In this document: in pieces, positions 8,410 to 15,876 of the stretch
How the letters are laid out: the number at the start of each line of letters is the position of its first letter
How positions within the stretch are numbered: position 1 is the first letter of the stretch
Assembly (NCBI GenBank): GCA_021371795.1
Contig: JAJFVK010000008.1
Coordinates: 124,001 to 188,000 of the forward strand
DNA length: 64,000 nucleotides
Reading direction: 5' to 3'
Source: Planctomycetaceae bacterium
GTDB taxonomy: Bacteria > Planctomycetota > Phycisphaerae > Sedimentisphaerales > UBA12454
Notes under the pieces: generated by a model
The model's database searches: none
Told to the model about the DNA's origin: nothing
Seen by the model: the letters and a program-made list of their open reading frames with translations, nothing else
Program-made: the position numbers and the translations under genes

Positions 8410-9312
8410 CTAAAATAATTTTATTTGTATACCTTTTTCACTTGTCTTATCCATTACTTTTTTCATTTTTTCCAGAGCGAGTTTAAGTTCTTCGCTGCTC
8501 TCGACAAGATTGTAATAGAGTTTATCGTCGTTGACAAGTTTTCCAACGGTGCCTTGTCCGCTGTTGATTTTATTCATGAGCCGCTGAATTTCGATAAGAG
8601 TTTCGCCGAGTTGATCGCTGACGACAATGACTTTGTCATTTGCTGTCGTAGAGAACTGCCGTACCGATTGAAGCGTCGTGATGGATTCTTCAGTTGCTTT
8701 GGAAAGGTTGGCCAGTGTATTTTTTAAATTCGCTTTGTTGTTTGGGTCGCCGACAATATCATTGACATTATCAACCAGCACGCTGACTTTCACGAACAGC
8801 GTTTTGAGTTTATTCTGTAAATCTTCGGGTATGAGTTCGCTTCCGCCCGCTTCGCCCTGCAGAACCATATCGTGTTTGAGATACTTCGGCTCAAGCCTTT
8901 CCATTTCCTCTTGCGTGGCTTGAACGTTAGAGATGTCGATATAGCTGCTTCCCATTCCGCGTCTGTACAGTTTCACTCTGACGTTTGATGGAATATTGTT
9001 GTAATCGTTAGCGATGGACATTTCGACGGCGACCTGATAGATGTATTCGCCGTCTGGATTGCGATACCTTGCCGGCGGAGAAACGTGCGTAACTTTGCCT
9101 ATCGGATAGCCGCAGTATTGAACCGGTGTGCTCTCCTCAACGCCCGGCGCGTTCGGAAACAATACCCTTACGCTGTATGAGGTATATTTCGCCGTAACTA
9201 CCGGCAACTCGCCGAAAAGAAATACCATATAAACAAAAACACACAAGCCGACGATTACAAACGCGCCGACAACCATATTCCTTTTCTTCTGAATTGAATC
9301 ATAATCACTCAT
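8410..9312 (-). CDS. MCE/MlaD-domain membrane-anchored protein
   Basis: A 300-residue protein with one N-terminal transmembrane helix (about residues 13-35) followed by an MCE domain (about 42-140), recognised by VRVLFPNAPGVEESTPVQYC and the following GYPIGKVTHV. The C-terminal half is helical and charged and probably forms a coiled coil. MCE proteins carry lipids or hydrophobic molecules between membranes as part of Mla-type ABC systems. No permease or ATPase partner (MlaE/MlaF) is adjacent, so it may work with unlinked partners. The ATG at 9312 has AAGGA upstream; an in-frame ATG 13 codons earlier overlaps the preceding regulator and is less likely. Confidence 0.85.
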   Translation of the reverse strand: MSDYDSIQKKRNMVVGAFVIVGLCVFVYMVFLFGELPVVTAKYTSYSVRVLFPNAPGVEESTPVQYCGYPIGKVTHVSPPARYRNPDGEYIYQVAVEMSIANDYNNIPSNVRVKLYRRGMGSSYIDISNVQATQEEMERLEPKYLKHDMVLQGEAGGSELIPEDLQNKLKTLFVKVSVLVDNVNDIVGDPNNKANLKNTLANLSKATEESITTLQSVRQFSTTANDKVIVVSDQLGETLIEIQRLMNKINSGQGTVGKLVNDDKLYYNLVESSEELKLALEKMKKVMDKTSEKGIQIKLF

Positions 9313-9334
9313 ATTCGTTCCTTCATTTTGGTAT

Positions 9335-9574
9335 TTATGCTCTTCCTGCAAGAAACAACTCGCGAATCGCGCGAAGCGGATAACCCGATTTATTCAAAGT
9401 CTTTATCAATTTTATTCTTTCAACATTGCCTGCATCAAACAGCCGCCGATTCGTCTGGGTAACAGATGCCGGTTTTATCAAGCCAACCATTATATAGTAT
9501 TGAAGCGATTGTGTCGAGACACCGGCCAATTTCGCTGCCTTACTTATCGACATCATTTTATTGTCTTCGTTCAT
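9335..9574 (-). CDS. Minimal MerR-family HTH regulator
   Basis: A 79-residue protein consisting almost only of a MerR-type winged helix-turn-helix: ISKAAKLAGVSTQSLQYYI is the first recognition helix pair and NRRLFDAGNVERIKLIKTL the wing and second part. Typical MerR regulators are 110-140 residues with a dimerisation coil and an effector domain; this one stops right after the DNA-binding domain. It may dimerise unusually or need a partner. Its start overlaps the yidD stop by four bases (ATGA), and it ends 22 bases before the MCE gene, so it is likely cotranscribed with both. Its target is unknown; the MCE gene is a candidate. Confidence 0.82.
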   Translation of the reverse strand: MNEDNKMMSISKAAKLAGVSTQSLQYYIMVGLIKPASVTQTNRRLFDAGNVERIKLIKTLNKSGYPLRAIRELFLAGRA

Positions 9575-9843
9575 AATGTATCAGGGTGGTTTGTCCCGTT
9601 GTCCTTTTCAAGTATAACAGGGTCGAACCCTTTGCCGCCGAAAGGGTTGCAACGCAAAATTCTGCCCAAAGACTTATACACTCCCTTGATAAATCCGAAT
9701 CGCTCAAACGATTCTATCGCGTAATCACTGCAGCTCGGCACAAATCGGCATTGACCGCCTAAGTATCTGCTGATACTCGCTTTATAACAGCGAATCATAA
9801 ATATCGCAGCCCTTACCGCCAAATTGTTTTTCGCTGGTTTCAT
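9571..9843 (-). CDS. yidD: Membrane protein insertion efficiency factor YidD
   Basis: A 90-residue protein with the diagnostic YidD block: RCYKASISRYLGGQCRFVPS followed by CSDYAIESFERFG and LRCNPFGGKGFDPV, including the three conserved cysteines. YidD sits at the inner membrane and assists YidC-dependent insertion of membrane proteins. It lies 131 bases downstream of rnpA, as in the classic rpmH-rnpA-yidD-yidC order, but here yidC does not follow. Instead a MerR-type regulator overlaps its 3' end. Confidence 0.95.
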   Translation of the reverse strand: MKPAKNNLAVRAAIFMIRCYKASISRYLGGQCRFVPSCSDYAIESFERFGFIKGVYKSLGRILRCNPFGGKGFDPVILEKDNGTNHPDTL

Positions 9844-9974
9844 TTCTTTATTTACGGGTTTAGGTATTGGTATCGGTAAGGTTGCGTCGAACGTTACTGT
9901 TTGAGGTTACGTTATGCACGCAAACCGTTTAACCAAACCGATAAACAAGACGTTACCGAAACCAACAACGAAAA
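9844..9974. repeat. Degenerate inverted GGTATTG/CCGATAA-like spacer
   Basis: The rnpA-yidD spacer is built from degenerate words such as GGTATTGGTATCGGTAAGG on the left (from about 9863) and their rough complements AACCAAACCGATAAAC and ACCGAAACCAAC on the right. The two halves could fold back on each other imperfectly. It resembles the inverted word arrays found elsewhere in the window. Confidence 0.5.
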
Positions 9975-10373
9975 CTAATTCTCTGCATCCTTACGGCCTT
10001 GTATCTTTTTATATGCCTGCCGGACCAGAGATATAAACCCTTGTCTTACTTCATTTAACGTGATTTTCAATATATCAGATTTTTCCCGCTTCGACAACCA
10101 CGGAGAATAAATAATTATATAATCAAAACCGCCGGGCAAATCGTTCTGACTCAATCGAAACGCTTCCCTCGCCAGCCGTTTGAGCCGGTTCCTCGATACC
10201 GCAGGCTTTATCCTGCCGCTGACAGAAACAGCGAATCGAGGTTTTTCTACAGTATTCGGCGCAATGTAAACCGTCATTAAGTTGCTTTTGGCAAATAACT
10301 TATAATCAAAGACAGCCTTAAACGCCGCCTTTGAGTTGAGTCGTAAACACTTTGAAAATCTAAAACCTGTCAT
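9975..10373 (-). CDS. rnpA: Ribonuclease P protein component
   Basis: A 132-residue basic protein with the RnpA signature AVSRNRLKRLAREAFR (about residues 61-76), the RNR box that contacts RNase P RNA, and the FRLSQNDLPGGFDYIII region after it. It assists the catalytic RNA in tRNA 5' maturation. In most bacteria rpmH (ribosomal protein L34) is immediately upstream; no L34 reading frame is visible in the 960 bases upstream here. No clear ribosome binding site precedes the ATG. Confidence 0.95.
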   Translation of the reverse strand: MTGFRFSKCLRLNSKAAFKAVFDYKLFAKSNLMTVYIAPNTVEKPRFAVSVSGRIKPAVSRNRLKRLAREAFRLSQNDLPGGFDYIIIYSPWLSKREKSDILKITLNEVRQGFISLVRQAYKKIQGRKDAEN

Positions 10374-10805
10374 ACTTGATTATCGGCTTAACCGATACTA
10401 AATCCGAAATAAGAATAACGAAATCCGAAAACGAACGCAAATGTTAAAATAGGCAGATTGCTGGTAATTTCGCGCAACTATTCGCATGCGCGGAATTGTA
10501 CAAAGTTGCATACATCTTTCAAAAACTTGCATATAATTTAGCATAATTTCGTGCGCGGATTCGTCAAACCTGCGTAATTTTATAGCTAACTTGCAGGTAT
10601 TTTTGCTCAAAAGCCATCAAATTGCGCGTATTTACACGTGAATTGCGCGTATTTTAACGAAAAAACACCAAACTTGCGCATTATTACACGCAAAATCACA
10701 CAAAACAGTAAATTTTCGCGCTTTTATGCAATTTTATGGCGAAAAAAGTGACAAATATTCAAAAAAACACAGAAAAAAACAAAATTTGTTCGAAATAGAG
10801 TGATA

Positions 10806-10840
10806 GTTGTTAGGATGTAGTCGTTAGTCGATAGTGGAAC
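10806..10840. repeat. Heptamer array GTYGWTA-type, five units
   Basis: Five consecutive 7-base units starting GT or GG: GTTGTTA, GGATGTA, GTCGTTA, GTCGATA, GTGGAAC. The phase is exact across 35 bases while the units differ in sequence. A second array of the same type is at 11120-11154. Confidence 0.75.
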
Positions 10841-10968
10841 GCTTCACTTTAAAAGACGCAGAAGCGGATAAAATTTTAGTGTTTTTAGGTTGAGTTTCGG
10901 AAAAGAAAAAGTAAAATAGTTTTAAGAGAATTTTTTTAATCGCGGATGACGCTGATTTTTTTGTTGGC

Positions 10969-10994
10969 CACAGAGTTCACAGAGACGCACAGAG
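10969..10994. repeat. CACAGAG array, period 9-10
   Basis: CACAGAG occurs at 10969, 10978 and 10988. The complementary word family (CTCTGTG, exact period 9) is found at 30736-30762. Confidence 0.75.
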
Positions 10995-11000
10995 TTTTGT

Positions 11001-11112
11001 TTTAAGGCGTGTTCTAACGAACACTTGAAAAATCAAATAAAACTCTCCTGCGAACAAGCTCGCATCCGAGTTTTATATTTGACTTTTCTGTCCTAACGGA
11101 CTATGCCTTAAA
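11001..11112. repeat. Nested inverted-repeat module, 112 bp
   Basis: Perfect outer arms TTTAAGGC (11001-11008) and GCCTTAAA (11105-11112) enclose two small hairpins with the same TAAC loop (GTTC-TAAC-GAAC near 11011-11022 and GTCC-TAAC-GGAC near 11090-11101). Inside these lie long imperfect arms AATCAAATAAAACTC (11031-11045) and GAGTTTTATATTTGACTT (11068-11085) around a GC-rich centre. The layout is symmetrical and can fold into a branched structure. Confidence 0.75.
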
Positions 11113-11119
11113 GCAATGA

Positions 11120-11154
11120 GTTGATAGTTGGCAGGTGATAGTCGATAGTAAAAT
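11120..11154. repeat. Heptamer array GTYGATA-type, five units
   Basis: Five 7-base units in exact phase: GTTGATA, GTTGGCA, GGTGATA, GTCGATA, GTAAAAT. It lies directly after the nested module at 11001-11112. A looser heptad run follows at 11210-11237 (TTTTAGT, TCTTAGT, TTTGAGT, TAACACT). Confidence 0.75.
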
Positions 11155-11361
11155 AGTTTTGATCCCCACTCCCCGAACAGGTCGAGGGCAAGTTTCGTGA
11201 GGACAAGATTTTTAGTTCTTAGTTTTGAGTTAACACTTTGGTATATATGATTTTAAGACTTGATTTGTTTAGATTTGGTGATAAAATCCAATAATAATCA
11301 GTAGTCAGAATATAGTAGCTATCGAAAAAAGGAATTGAAACACAGGTTGAGGAAAATAAGG

Positions 11362-13158
11362 ATGGTAAAGATCAAACCGTGGTCGATATCTACAACTGTT
11401 CGAAACCCAGAGCGGCTCGTTGATTTTCTGAAAGTGTTGAAACAATTAGAAGGAGACGATTTTGATACGGCTACACAAGTCAAATATCAAATAATGCTGA
11501 TTCAACATAGACTATACACTCCTACAATTATTCCGGATAAGTACATAACCTTGTTTAAAGATGTAATTCAGGAAATTCCTTTCGAGGTAGCTCAAGAAGT
11601 TTTTGAAACTCAGAATTATGTTGGGCCTGACATGCGAGGCAGACAATCAGTAAACCCATTAAACAAACTAGGGTTTTCAGTGGCTGTTGAGAGGTTAGGG
11701 GCTGTGCATATAACAAATTTAGGTAATTTACTTTTGGCAACAGATTCTAAAGTCAGCTACATTTTCTTTAAAAGTCTTTTAAAATTACAATTTCCAAATC
11801 CAATGTCTGCACATTTTTCAGAAAAAAAAGGTTTTAATATTTGTCCTTTTATAGCAGTTTTACATTTAATAAAAAAAACTTCAGGGTTGAGTCAAGAGGA
11901 ATTTTCTTTATTTGTTCCAACTTTGGCGAACTTTAAAGATATAGATAAATATTCTGGATTTATTTTGAAGCGAAGAACATTAAAATCTTCAAAAACAAAA
12001 AAGGAATTCGACGTAAATTTTTTAAAAAACTTTTATAAAACTGATGCATTAACAAAGACACAGTGGAATAATCCTTTTGAATATGGCGATAACACGATGC
12101 GATATTTTAGACTTACAAAGTATTTCCGTGTTGAAAAACATGCTTTAGGCCATTGGAAAATAAATCTTGAGCCATCTCGAATGAAAGAAATTGATCAATT
12201 GCTCAATATGTATGATGGGGCAGCACAAGAATTCAAGGATGTGGTTGATTATGTTAAATATATTAGCGATATTAATGAACCCAAATTACCTTGGGAGATG
12301 GATTTTAATAAATCCAAAGACATCTTTATTTCTTTGTTAGACATAGTACGAAATGATTATAAAACGCTTAATTCGAATTTACAAACAGAGCTTAAAAAGG
12401 AGTATGTTTGTTTTAATGAGATTGACTTGAAAAAACTTGATTTAAAACAAACAGAAAAATTTATTGAAATGCTAAGAAGTTTTCGCCTGAAAATATTACA
12501 TCTCAGCAGAAGTAATTTCTTAAGAAAAAATATAAATGAACTTAAGAGAATTGTCAGTCTATTTAAAGATAGACAGAAAATGAAAAAAGTTGAACCTGTT
12601 GAGTTTGAATACATGATTTCTCAATGTTTTAAAATATTAAATGATGAAATTGAAATTAAACCTAATTGTATAATAGACGATGATGGAAGCCCAATAGGAT
12701 TTGCCCCAGGAAATAAAGCGGATATCGAAGGATATTATCATTCATTTAATGGTATTTTTGAAGTAACTTTAGATGTTTCCAGGAATCAAGTATACCGGGA
12801 AAGTATTCCTATTATGCGACATCTGAAAGAATTTGAAAATAATAATCCAAGTAAGCCGGCTTTTTGTGTATTTATTGCTCCTAAAGTTCATGATGATACG
12901 GTTAATTATCTCTGGATTTCGGTTAAACACGGCTTTGAGGGTAGAAAACAAAAAATAGTGGCACTAGATTTAAATAATTTTTTACGAATATTAGAAATTT
13001 TCATTGTTGTAATTGAACAGGGAAAGACGTTTAATCATGGTAATATAGAAAGTTTATTAAATTCTATCGTTACTAATGGTGAAAACGAGAATTCAAGTGT
13101 TAATTGGTTTAGAAATGTCTCTTCCAATATACAAGAATGGGAAGCTTCATTAATATGA
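11362..13158 (+). CDS. AlwI-like type II restriction endonuclease
   Basis: A 598-residue protein whose N-terminus KPWSISTTVRNPERL is the hallmark of the AlwI family of restriction endonucleases. The known AlwI recognises the asymmetric site GGATC and cuts outside it. A plausible catalytic core is D454 followed by E467-V-T (ADIEGYYHSFNGIFEVTLD region), compatible with a PD-(D/E)xK fold. The ATG at 11362 is chosen for GAGG nine bases upstream; an upstream TTG would add nine residues. The gene is distinctly AT-rich compared with flanking housekeeping genes. It overlaps the first methylase by four bases (ATGA). The two methylases downstream fit an asymmetric site, where each strand needs its own modification. 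Confidence 0.87.
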   Translation: MVKIKPWSISTTVRNPERLVDFLKVLKQLEGDDFDTATQVKYQIMLIQHRLYTPTIIPDKYITLFKDVIQEIPFEVAQEVFETQNYVGPDMRGRQSVNPLNKLGFSVAVERLGAVHITNLGNLLLATDSKVSYIFFKSLLKLQFPNPMSAHFSEKKGFNICPFIAVLHLIKKTSGLSQEEFSLFVPTLANFKDIDKYSGFILKRRTLKSSKTKKEFDVNFLKNFYKTDALTKTQWNNPFEYGDNTMRYFRLTKYFRVEKHALGHWKINLEPSRMKEIDQLLNMYDGAAQEFKDVVDYVKYISDINEPKLPWEMDFNKSKDIFISLLDIVRNDYKTLNSNLQTELKKEYVCFNEIDLKKLDLKQTEKFIEMLRSFRLKILHLSRSNFLRKNINELKRIVSLFKDRQKMKKVEPVEFEYMISQCFKILNDEIEIKPNCIIDDDGSPIGFAPGNKADIEGYYHSFNGIFEVTLDVSRNQVYRESIPIMRHLKEFENNNPSKPAFCVFIAPKVHDDTVNYLWISVKHGFEGRKQKIVALDLNNFLRILEIFIVVIEQGKTFNHGNIESLLNSIVTNGENENSSVNWFRNVSSNIQEWEASLI

Positions 13159-13946
13159 AAATAATGTCAAAAAATATCTACACTGGTGATTGTGTATCAG
13201 TTATGGGGAAAGACATCGGAAAAGAAAGTATAGATTTAATCTACGCAGATCCTCCTTATAACCTTTCTGGGAAGTCGCTGAATTTGGTTAATAATTCTAC
13301 AGGTGGACCATTTTACAAAATGAATGAAGAGTGGGATACTTGGGATTACGACAAGTATCTTTCTTTTTCTAAAGATTGGATAGAAAAATGTTGGGATGTG
13401 CTTAAGCCTAATGGGAGTTTGTATATTTCATGCACTTATCACAACATTGGTGAGATTATTTTTGTTGCAAAAAAATTGGGCTTCAAATTGAACAATGTGA
13501 TAACGTGGTATAAAACTAATTCAATGCCGAATATTACCAAAAGAGTTTTTACGCATGCTATTGAATATGTATGTTGGTTCGTTAAAGGGAAAAAATGGAA
13601 ATTCAACTACCATGAATTAAAAGAATTTAATCCACAAAAAACAAAGAGTGGTGAATTGAAACAAATGAGAGATTTTATACAGCTTCCTATTGTTCAAGGC
13701 AAAGAAAGAATAAAAAATTCGGATGGCAGAGCGATGCATCCAACTCAAAAACCAGAAAAATTGATTGAGATGATACTTATAGCATCTTCTGATGTTAATG
13801 ATTTAATTCTGGATCCTTTTTTTGGGAGCGGGACTACTGGGGCGGTTGCAACAAAATTACAACGACGTTGGATTGGTATTGAAAAGAATAGCCAATATGT
13901 TAGTATCGCAGAAAAGAGAATTTTTGGAAAAACACATGTTAAATAA
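13155..13946 (+). CDS. Beta-class DNA adenine methyltransferase 1 of the AlwI-like system
   Basis: A 263-residue site-specific methyltransferase. Catalytic motif DPPY is at residues 32-35 and the SAM-binding motif DPFFGSGTTG at about 220-229, the order of beta-class amino-methyltransferases; DPPY usually indicates N6-adenine. The start ATG overlaps the endonuclease stop (ATGA), which suggests coupled expression. The gene then overlaps the next methylase by 11 bases. It should protect host DNA at the endonuclease site on one strand. The exact site is not readable from the sequence; GGATC is inferred from the endonuclease family. Confidence 0.9.
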   Translation: MKIMSKNIYTGDCVSVMGKDIGKESIDLIYADPPYNLSGKSLNLVNNSTGGPFYKMNEEWDTWDYDKYLSFSKDWIEKCWDVLKPNGSLYISCTYHNIGEIIFVAKKLGFKLNNVITWYKTNSMPNITKRVFTHAIEYVCWFVKGKKWKFNYHELKEFNPQKTKSGELKQMRDFIQLPIVQGKERIKNSDGRAMHPTQKPEKLIEMILIASSDVNDLILDPFFGSGTTGAVATKLQRRWIGIEKNSQYVSIAEKRIFGKTHVK

Positions 13947-14694
13947 AGGCAAAATTGAACTGTTTAAAGGCGATGCTCGAGAATTTCTTAACAATATCCC
14001 AGCCAAGAGTGCGAACCTTGTTTTTGCGGATCCTCCATATAATTTATCAGGCAAGAATAATCTTACGTGCAAAAATGGGAAAGTTGCTGTTTGTAACAAG
14101 GGTAAGTGGGACGAGATAGAAGACATTCACCTATTTAATAGACAATGGTTAGAAGCTTGCATTAGGGTTTTAGCAGATGATGGAACAATCTGGATATCAG
14201 GAACTTTGCATAATCATCCATCTGTAGGTGTCATTTTAAAAGAAATGGGACTTTGGATAATAAATGATATAATATGGTATAAACCAAATGCGGCACCTTT
14301 ATTACAAGGCAACCGTTGTGCGCCATCTACGGAATTAATATGGTTGGCGAGTAAATCAAAAAAATATTATTTTGATTACGAATTAGCCAGGCAAATTAAC
14401 GGTGGCAAACAGATGCGTAATCTTTGGGTTATTGCGGCAAGCAGACATCTAACAAGCCATCCGACTGAAAAACCTGAAAATTTATTGCAAAGGATAATAT
14501 CAATTGGTAGTAAAGAGGGAGATACAATATTAGATCCTTTTATGGGGTCTGGAACAACAGGCGTGGTTGCTAAACAACTAGACAGGAATTTTATAGGTAT
14601 AGAAATTGATCAATCATATTTTGATATTGCGACTCAAAGAATAGATAGCACCACCAGAAAAACAAACCTATTCGTAAAAAAAAACACAAAGTAA
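13936..14694 (+). CDS. Beta-class DNA adenine methyltransferase 2 of the AlwI-like system
   Basis: A 252-residue relative of the preceding enzyme, with DPPYNLSGK at residue 32 and the SAM motif DPFMGSGTTG at about 200-209. Both share the N-terminal layout and a variable centre that probably recognises DNA. The frame can be extended upstream into the preceding gene, but the ATG at 13936 aligns with the start of the first methylase and is preferred. Two methylases are expected for an asymmetric site such as GGATC/GATCC. The 3' end runs into repeat sequence shared with the methylase remnant at 15710-15820. Confidence 0.9.
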   Translation: MLNKGKIELFKGDAREFLNNIPAKSANLVFADPPYNLSGKNNLTCKNGKVAVCNKGKWDEIEDIHLFNRQWLEACIRVLADDGTIWISGTLHNHPSVGVILKEMGLWIINDIIWYKPNAAPLLQGNRCAPSTELIWLASKSKKYYFDYELARQINGGKQMRNLWVIAASRHLTSHPTEKPENLLQRIISIGSKEGDTILDPFMGSGTTGVVAKQLDRNFIGIEIDQSYFDIATQRIDSTTRKTNLFVKKNTK

Positions 14695-14734
14695 AGTTGA
14701 CCATTATCAGCTTAGTTTTTCGTAACAATTTACG

Positions 14735-14752
14735 AGGACACCTTACTAATTT
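14735..14752. repeat. GGACACCTTACTAATTTT block, copy 1
   Basis: The block AGGACACCTTACTAATTT lies 40 bases after the second methylase. An almost identical block is at 44125-44142, 22 bases after the end of the other restriction-modification island. GGGGACA-type ends are typical of REP sequences associated with RAYT (Y1) transposases; no transposase gene is in the window. Confidence 0.65.
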
Positions 14753-14766
14753 TCTTTTACATAATA

Positions 14767-14813
14767 ATTAGTGCCAGCCATATTTTTAACTACGACCAAT
14801 GACGGCGGGGCGG
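14767..14813. repeat. Direct repeat flanking KilA-N gene, left copy
   Basis: About 46 bases beginning ATTAGTGCCAGCCATATTTT and ending GACGGCGGGGCGG. The right copy at 15831-15876 is nearly identical (a few mismatches and one single-base gap). The pair brackets the KilA-N gene. Confidence 0.85.
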
Positions 14814-14818
14814 ATTAA

Positions 14819-14853
14819 GTGAAAAGTTAAAAGTGAATAGTGAAAAGTTGCGG
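14819..14853. repeat. Heptamer array GTGAAAA-type, five units
   Basis: Five exact-phase 7-base units: GTGAAAA, GTTAAAA, GTGAATA, GTGAAAA, GTTGCGG, placed between the direct repeat and the KilA-N ribosome binding site. Confidence 0.75.
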
Positions 14854-14878
14854 ACATAATTTTGAGTTGAGGGAAACG

Positions 14879-15697
14879 ATGGCGAAGATGAACGTATTGA
14901 ACAAGGACGTAACGATTTATTCTCAAAATGATGAGGATTATATCTGTCTGACGGATATGGCGAGGTATAAAGACCCTGACAGGACAGATTACATCATACA
15001 AAATTGGCTTCGCAGCCGGACAACCATTGAGTTTTTGGGGATTTGGGAGCAATTAAATAATCCAGCGTTTAAACCCATCGAATTCGATGGGTTTAGAAAA
15101 CAGGCGGGCTTAAACAGTTTTGTGCTTACCGCAAAGCAATGGATTGAAAAAACTCAAGCTATTGGCCTTGTATCAAAAGCCGGCAGATACGGCGGTACTT
15201 ACGCACATAAGGATATTGCCTTTGAGTTTGCTTCATGGATTTCTGTTGAATTCAAACTATATCTTATTAAGGAGTTTCAACGGCTTAAGAGCGAGGAGTA
15301 TAAACAGCTTGGCTGGGATATTCGGCGTAACTTAGCAAAAATAAATTATCGAATTCATACCGATGCTATAAAAGAAAACCTCATACCTGCGGAGTTGTCC
15401 AAGACGCAAATAAATATAGTCTATGCGACAGAAGCAGATGTTCTCAATATGGCTCTTTTTGGAAAGACAGCCAAACAATGGCGAGACGCAAACCCTAATA
15501 TAAAAGGGAATATCCGTGATTATGCGGATATTTCACAATTAGTATGCCTTTCTAACCTTGAAAACTTAAACGCCCATTTTATCAATGACGGATTGTCGCA
15601 GGCGAAACGGTTAGTAAAACTTAATGAAATAGCAATCCATCAGATGAAACTATTAATGGAAATTCCAAGAATCAAACAAATCGAAGGAAATAAATGA
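14879..15697 (+). CDS. KilA-N domain protein
   Basis: A 272-residue protein with a KilA-N DNA-binding domain in the first ~130 residues: YICLTDMARYKDPDRTDYII, then the NWLRSRTTIEFLG and GRYGGTYAHKDIAFEFASWI segments are typical of this phage-derived family. The C-terminal half (about residues 150-272) is helical and resembles the region found in stand-alone bacterial KilA-N proteins. Function is unknown; relatives occur in phages, plasmids and defence-rich islands. ATG 14879 is chosen for GAGGG six bases upstream; a start 13 codons earlier lacks a site. It sits between two direct repeats next to a restriction-modification system, pointing to acquisition as a cassette. Confidence 0.88.
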   Translation: MAKMNVLNKDVTIYSQNDEDYICLTDMARYKDPDRTDYIIQNWLRSRTTIEFLGIWEQLNNPAFKPIEFDGFRKQAGLNSFVLTAKQWIEKTQAIGLVSKAGRYGGTYAHKDIAFEFASWISVEFKLYLIKEFQRLKSEEYKQLGWDIRRNLAKINYRIHTDAIKENLIPAELSKTQINIVYATEADVLNMALFGKTAKQWRDANPNIKGNIRDYADISQLVCLSNLENLNAHFINDGLSQAKRLVKLNEIAIHQMKLLMEIPRIKQIEGNK

Positions 15698-15709
15698 TTT
15701 TGTTTGATA

Positions 15710-15820
15710 ATGCACGAACATTTATTTGTATTTAGAAAACCAAAAGATGATGAAGATTTAAGCAATGTGAGGTATTCCAGATTTGAGGATAAAAACAATG
15801 GCGAGAAAACAAACACATAA
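15710..15820 (+). pseudogene. Remnant of a DNA methyltransferase C-terminus
   Basis: A 36-codon open frame directly after and in the same frame as the KilA-N stop. Its first residues MHEHLFVFRKPKDDED match the typical last strand of many DNA methyltransferases (EHLLVFRKP). No catalytic or SAM motif remains. Its 3' end (AACACATAAAGTAAGGTC) resembles the 3' end of the second AlwI-type methylase (AACACAAAGTAAAGTTGACC), and both run into the same direct repeat. The simplest reading is a truncated methylase left after replacement of its upstream part. Whether it is translated is unknown. Confidence 0.55.
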
Positions 15821-15830
15821 AGTAAGGTCA

Positions 15831-15876
15831 ATTAGTGCCAGCCATATTTTAAACTACGACAAATGACGGCGGAGCG
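15831..15876. repeat. Direct repeat flanking KilA-N gene, right copy
   Basis: Begins ATTAGTGCCAGCCATATTTT and ends GACGGCGGAGCG; near-identical to 14767-14813. About 1.06 kb separates the copies. Confidence 0.85.

Larger units (their letters stand above)
10374..11361. other. 988-bp non-coding spacer rich in GCGCAA words and repeats
   Basis: No convincing gene is present. From 10430 to 10740 the sequence is AT-rich with many TTGCGC/GCGCAA-type words, including two copies of AATTGCGCGTATTT about 22 bases apart near 10620. From 10800 onward it holds heptamer arrays, a 9/10-bp CACAGAG array and a nested inverted repeat, listed separately. The spacer separates the housekeeping minus-strand run from the restriction-modification island. 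Confidence 0.7.

Noticed and set aside
10398-10610. Minus-strand open frame of 70 codons upstream of rnpA, considered as rpmH (L34)
   Set aside because: The translation has none of the basic KRT/QPS pattern of L34, and the DNA is repeat-rich spacer.
10806-11154. CRISPR array
   Set aside because: Periods of 7-10 bp and lack of conserved 25-40 bp repeats with unique spacers rule it out; no cas genes are present.
10374-11361. Replication origin near rnpA
   Set aside because: No DnaA boxes, no dnaA, dnaN or rpmH nearby; inverted repeats alone are not enough.
13822-13935. Upstream extension of the second AlwI-type methylase
   Set aside because: The extra residues lie inside the first methylase gene in another frame; the ATG at 13936 aligns with the first methylase's N-terminus.
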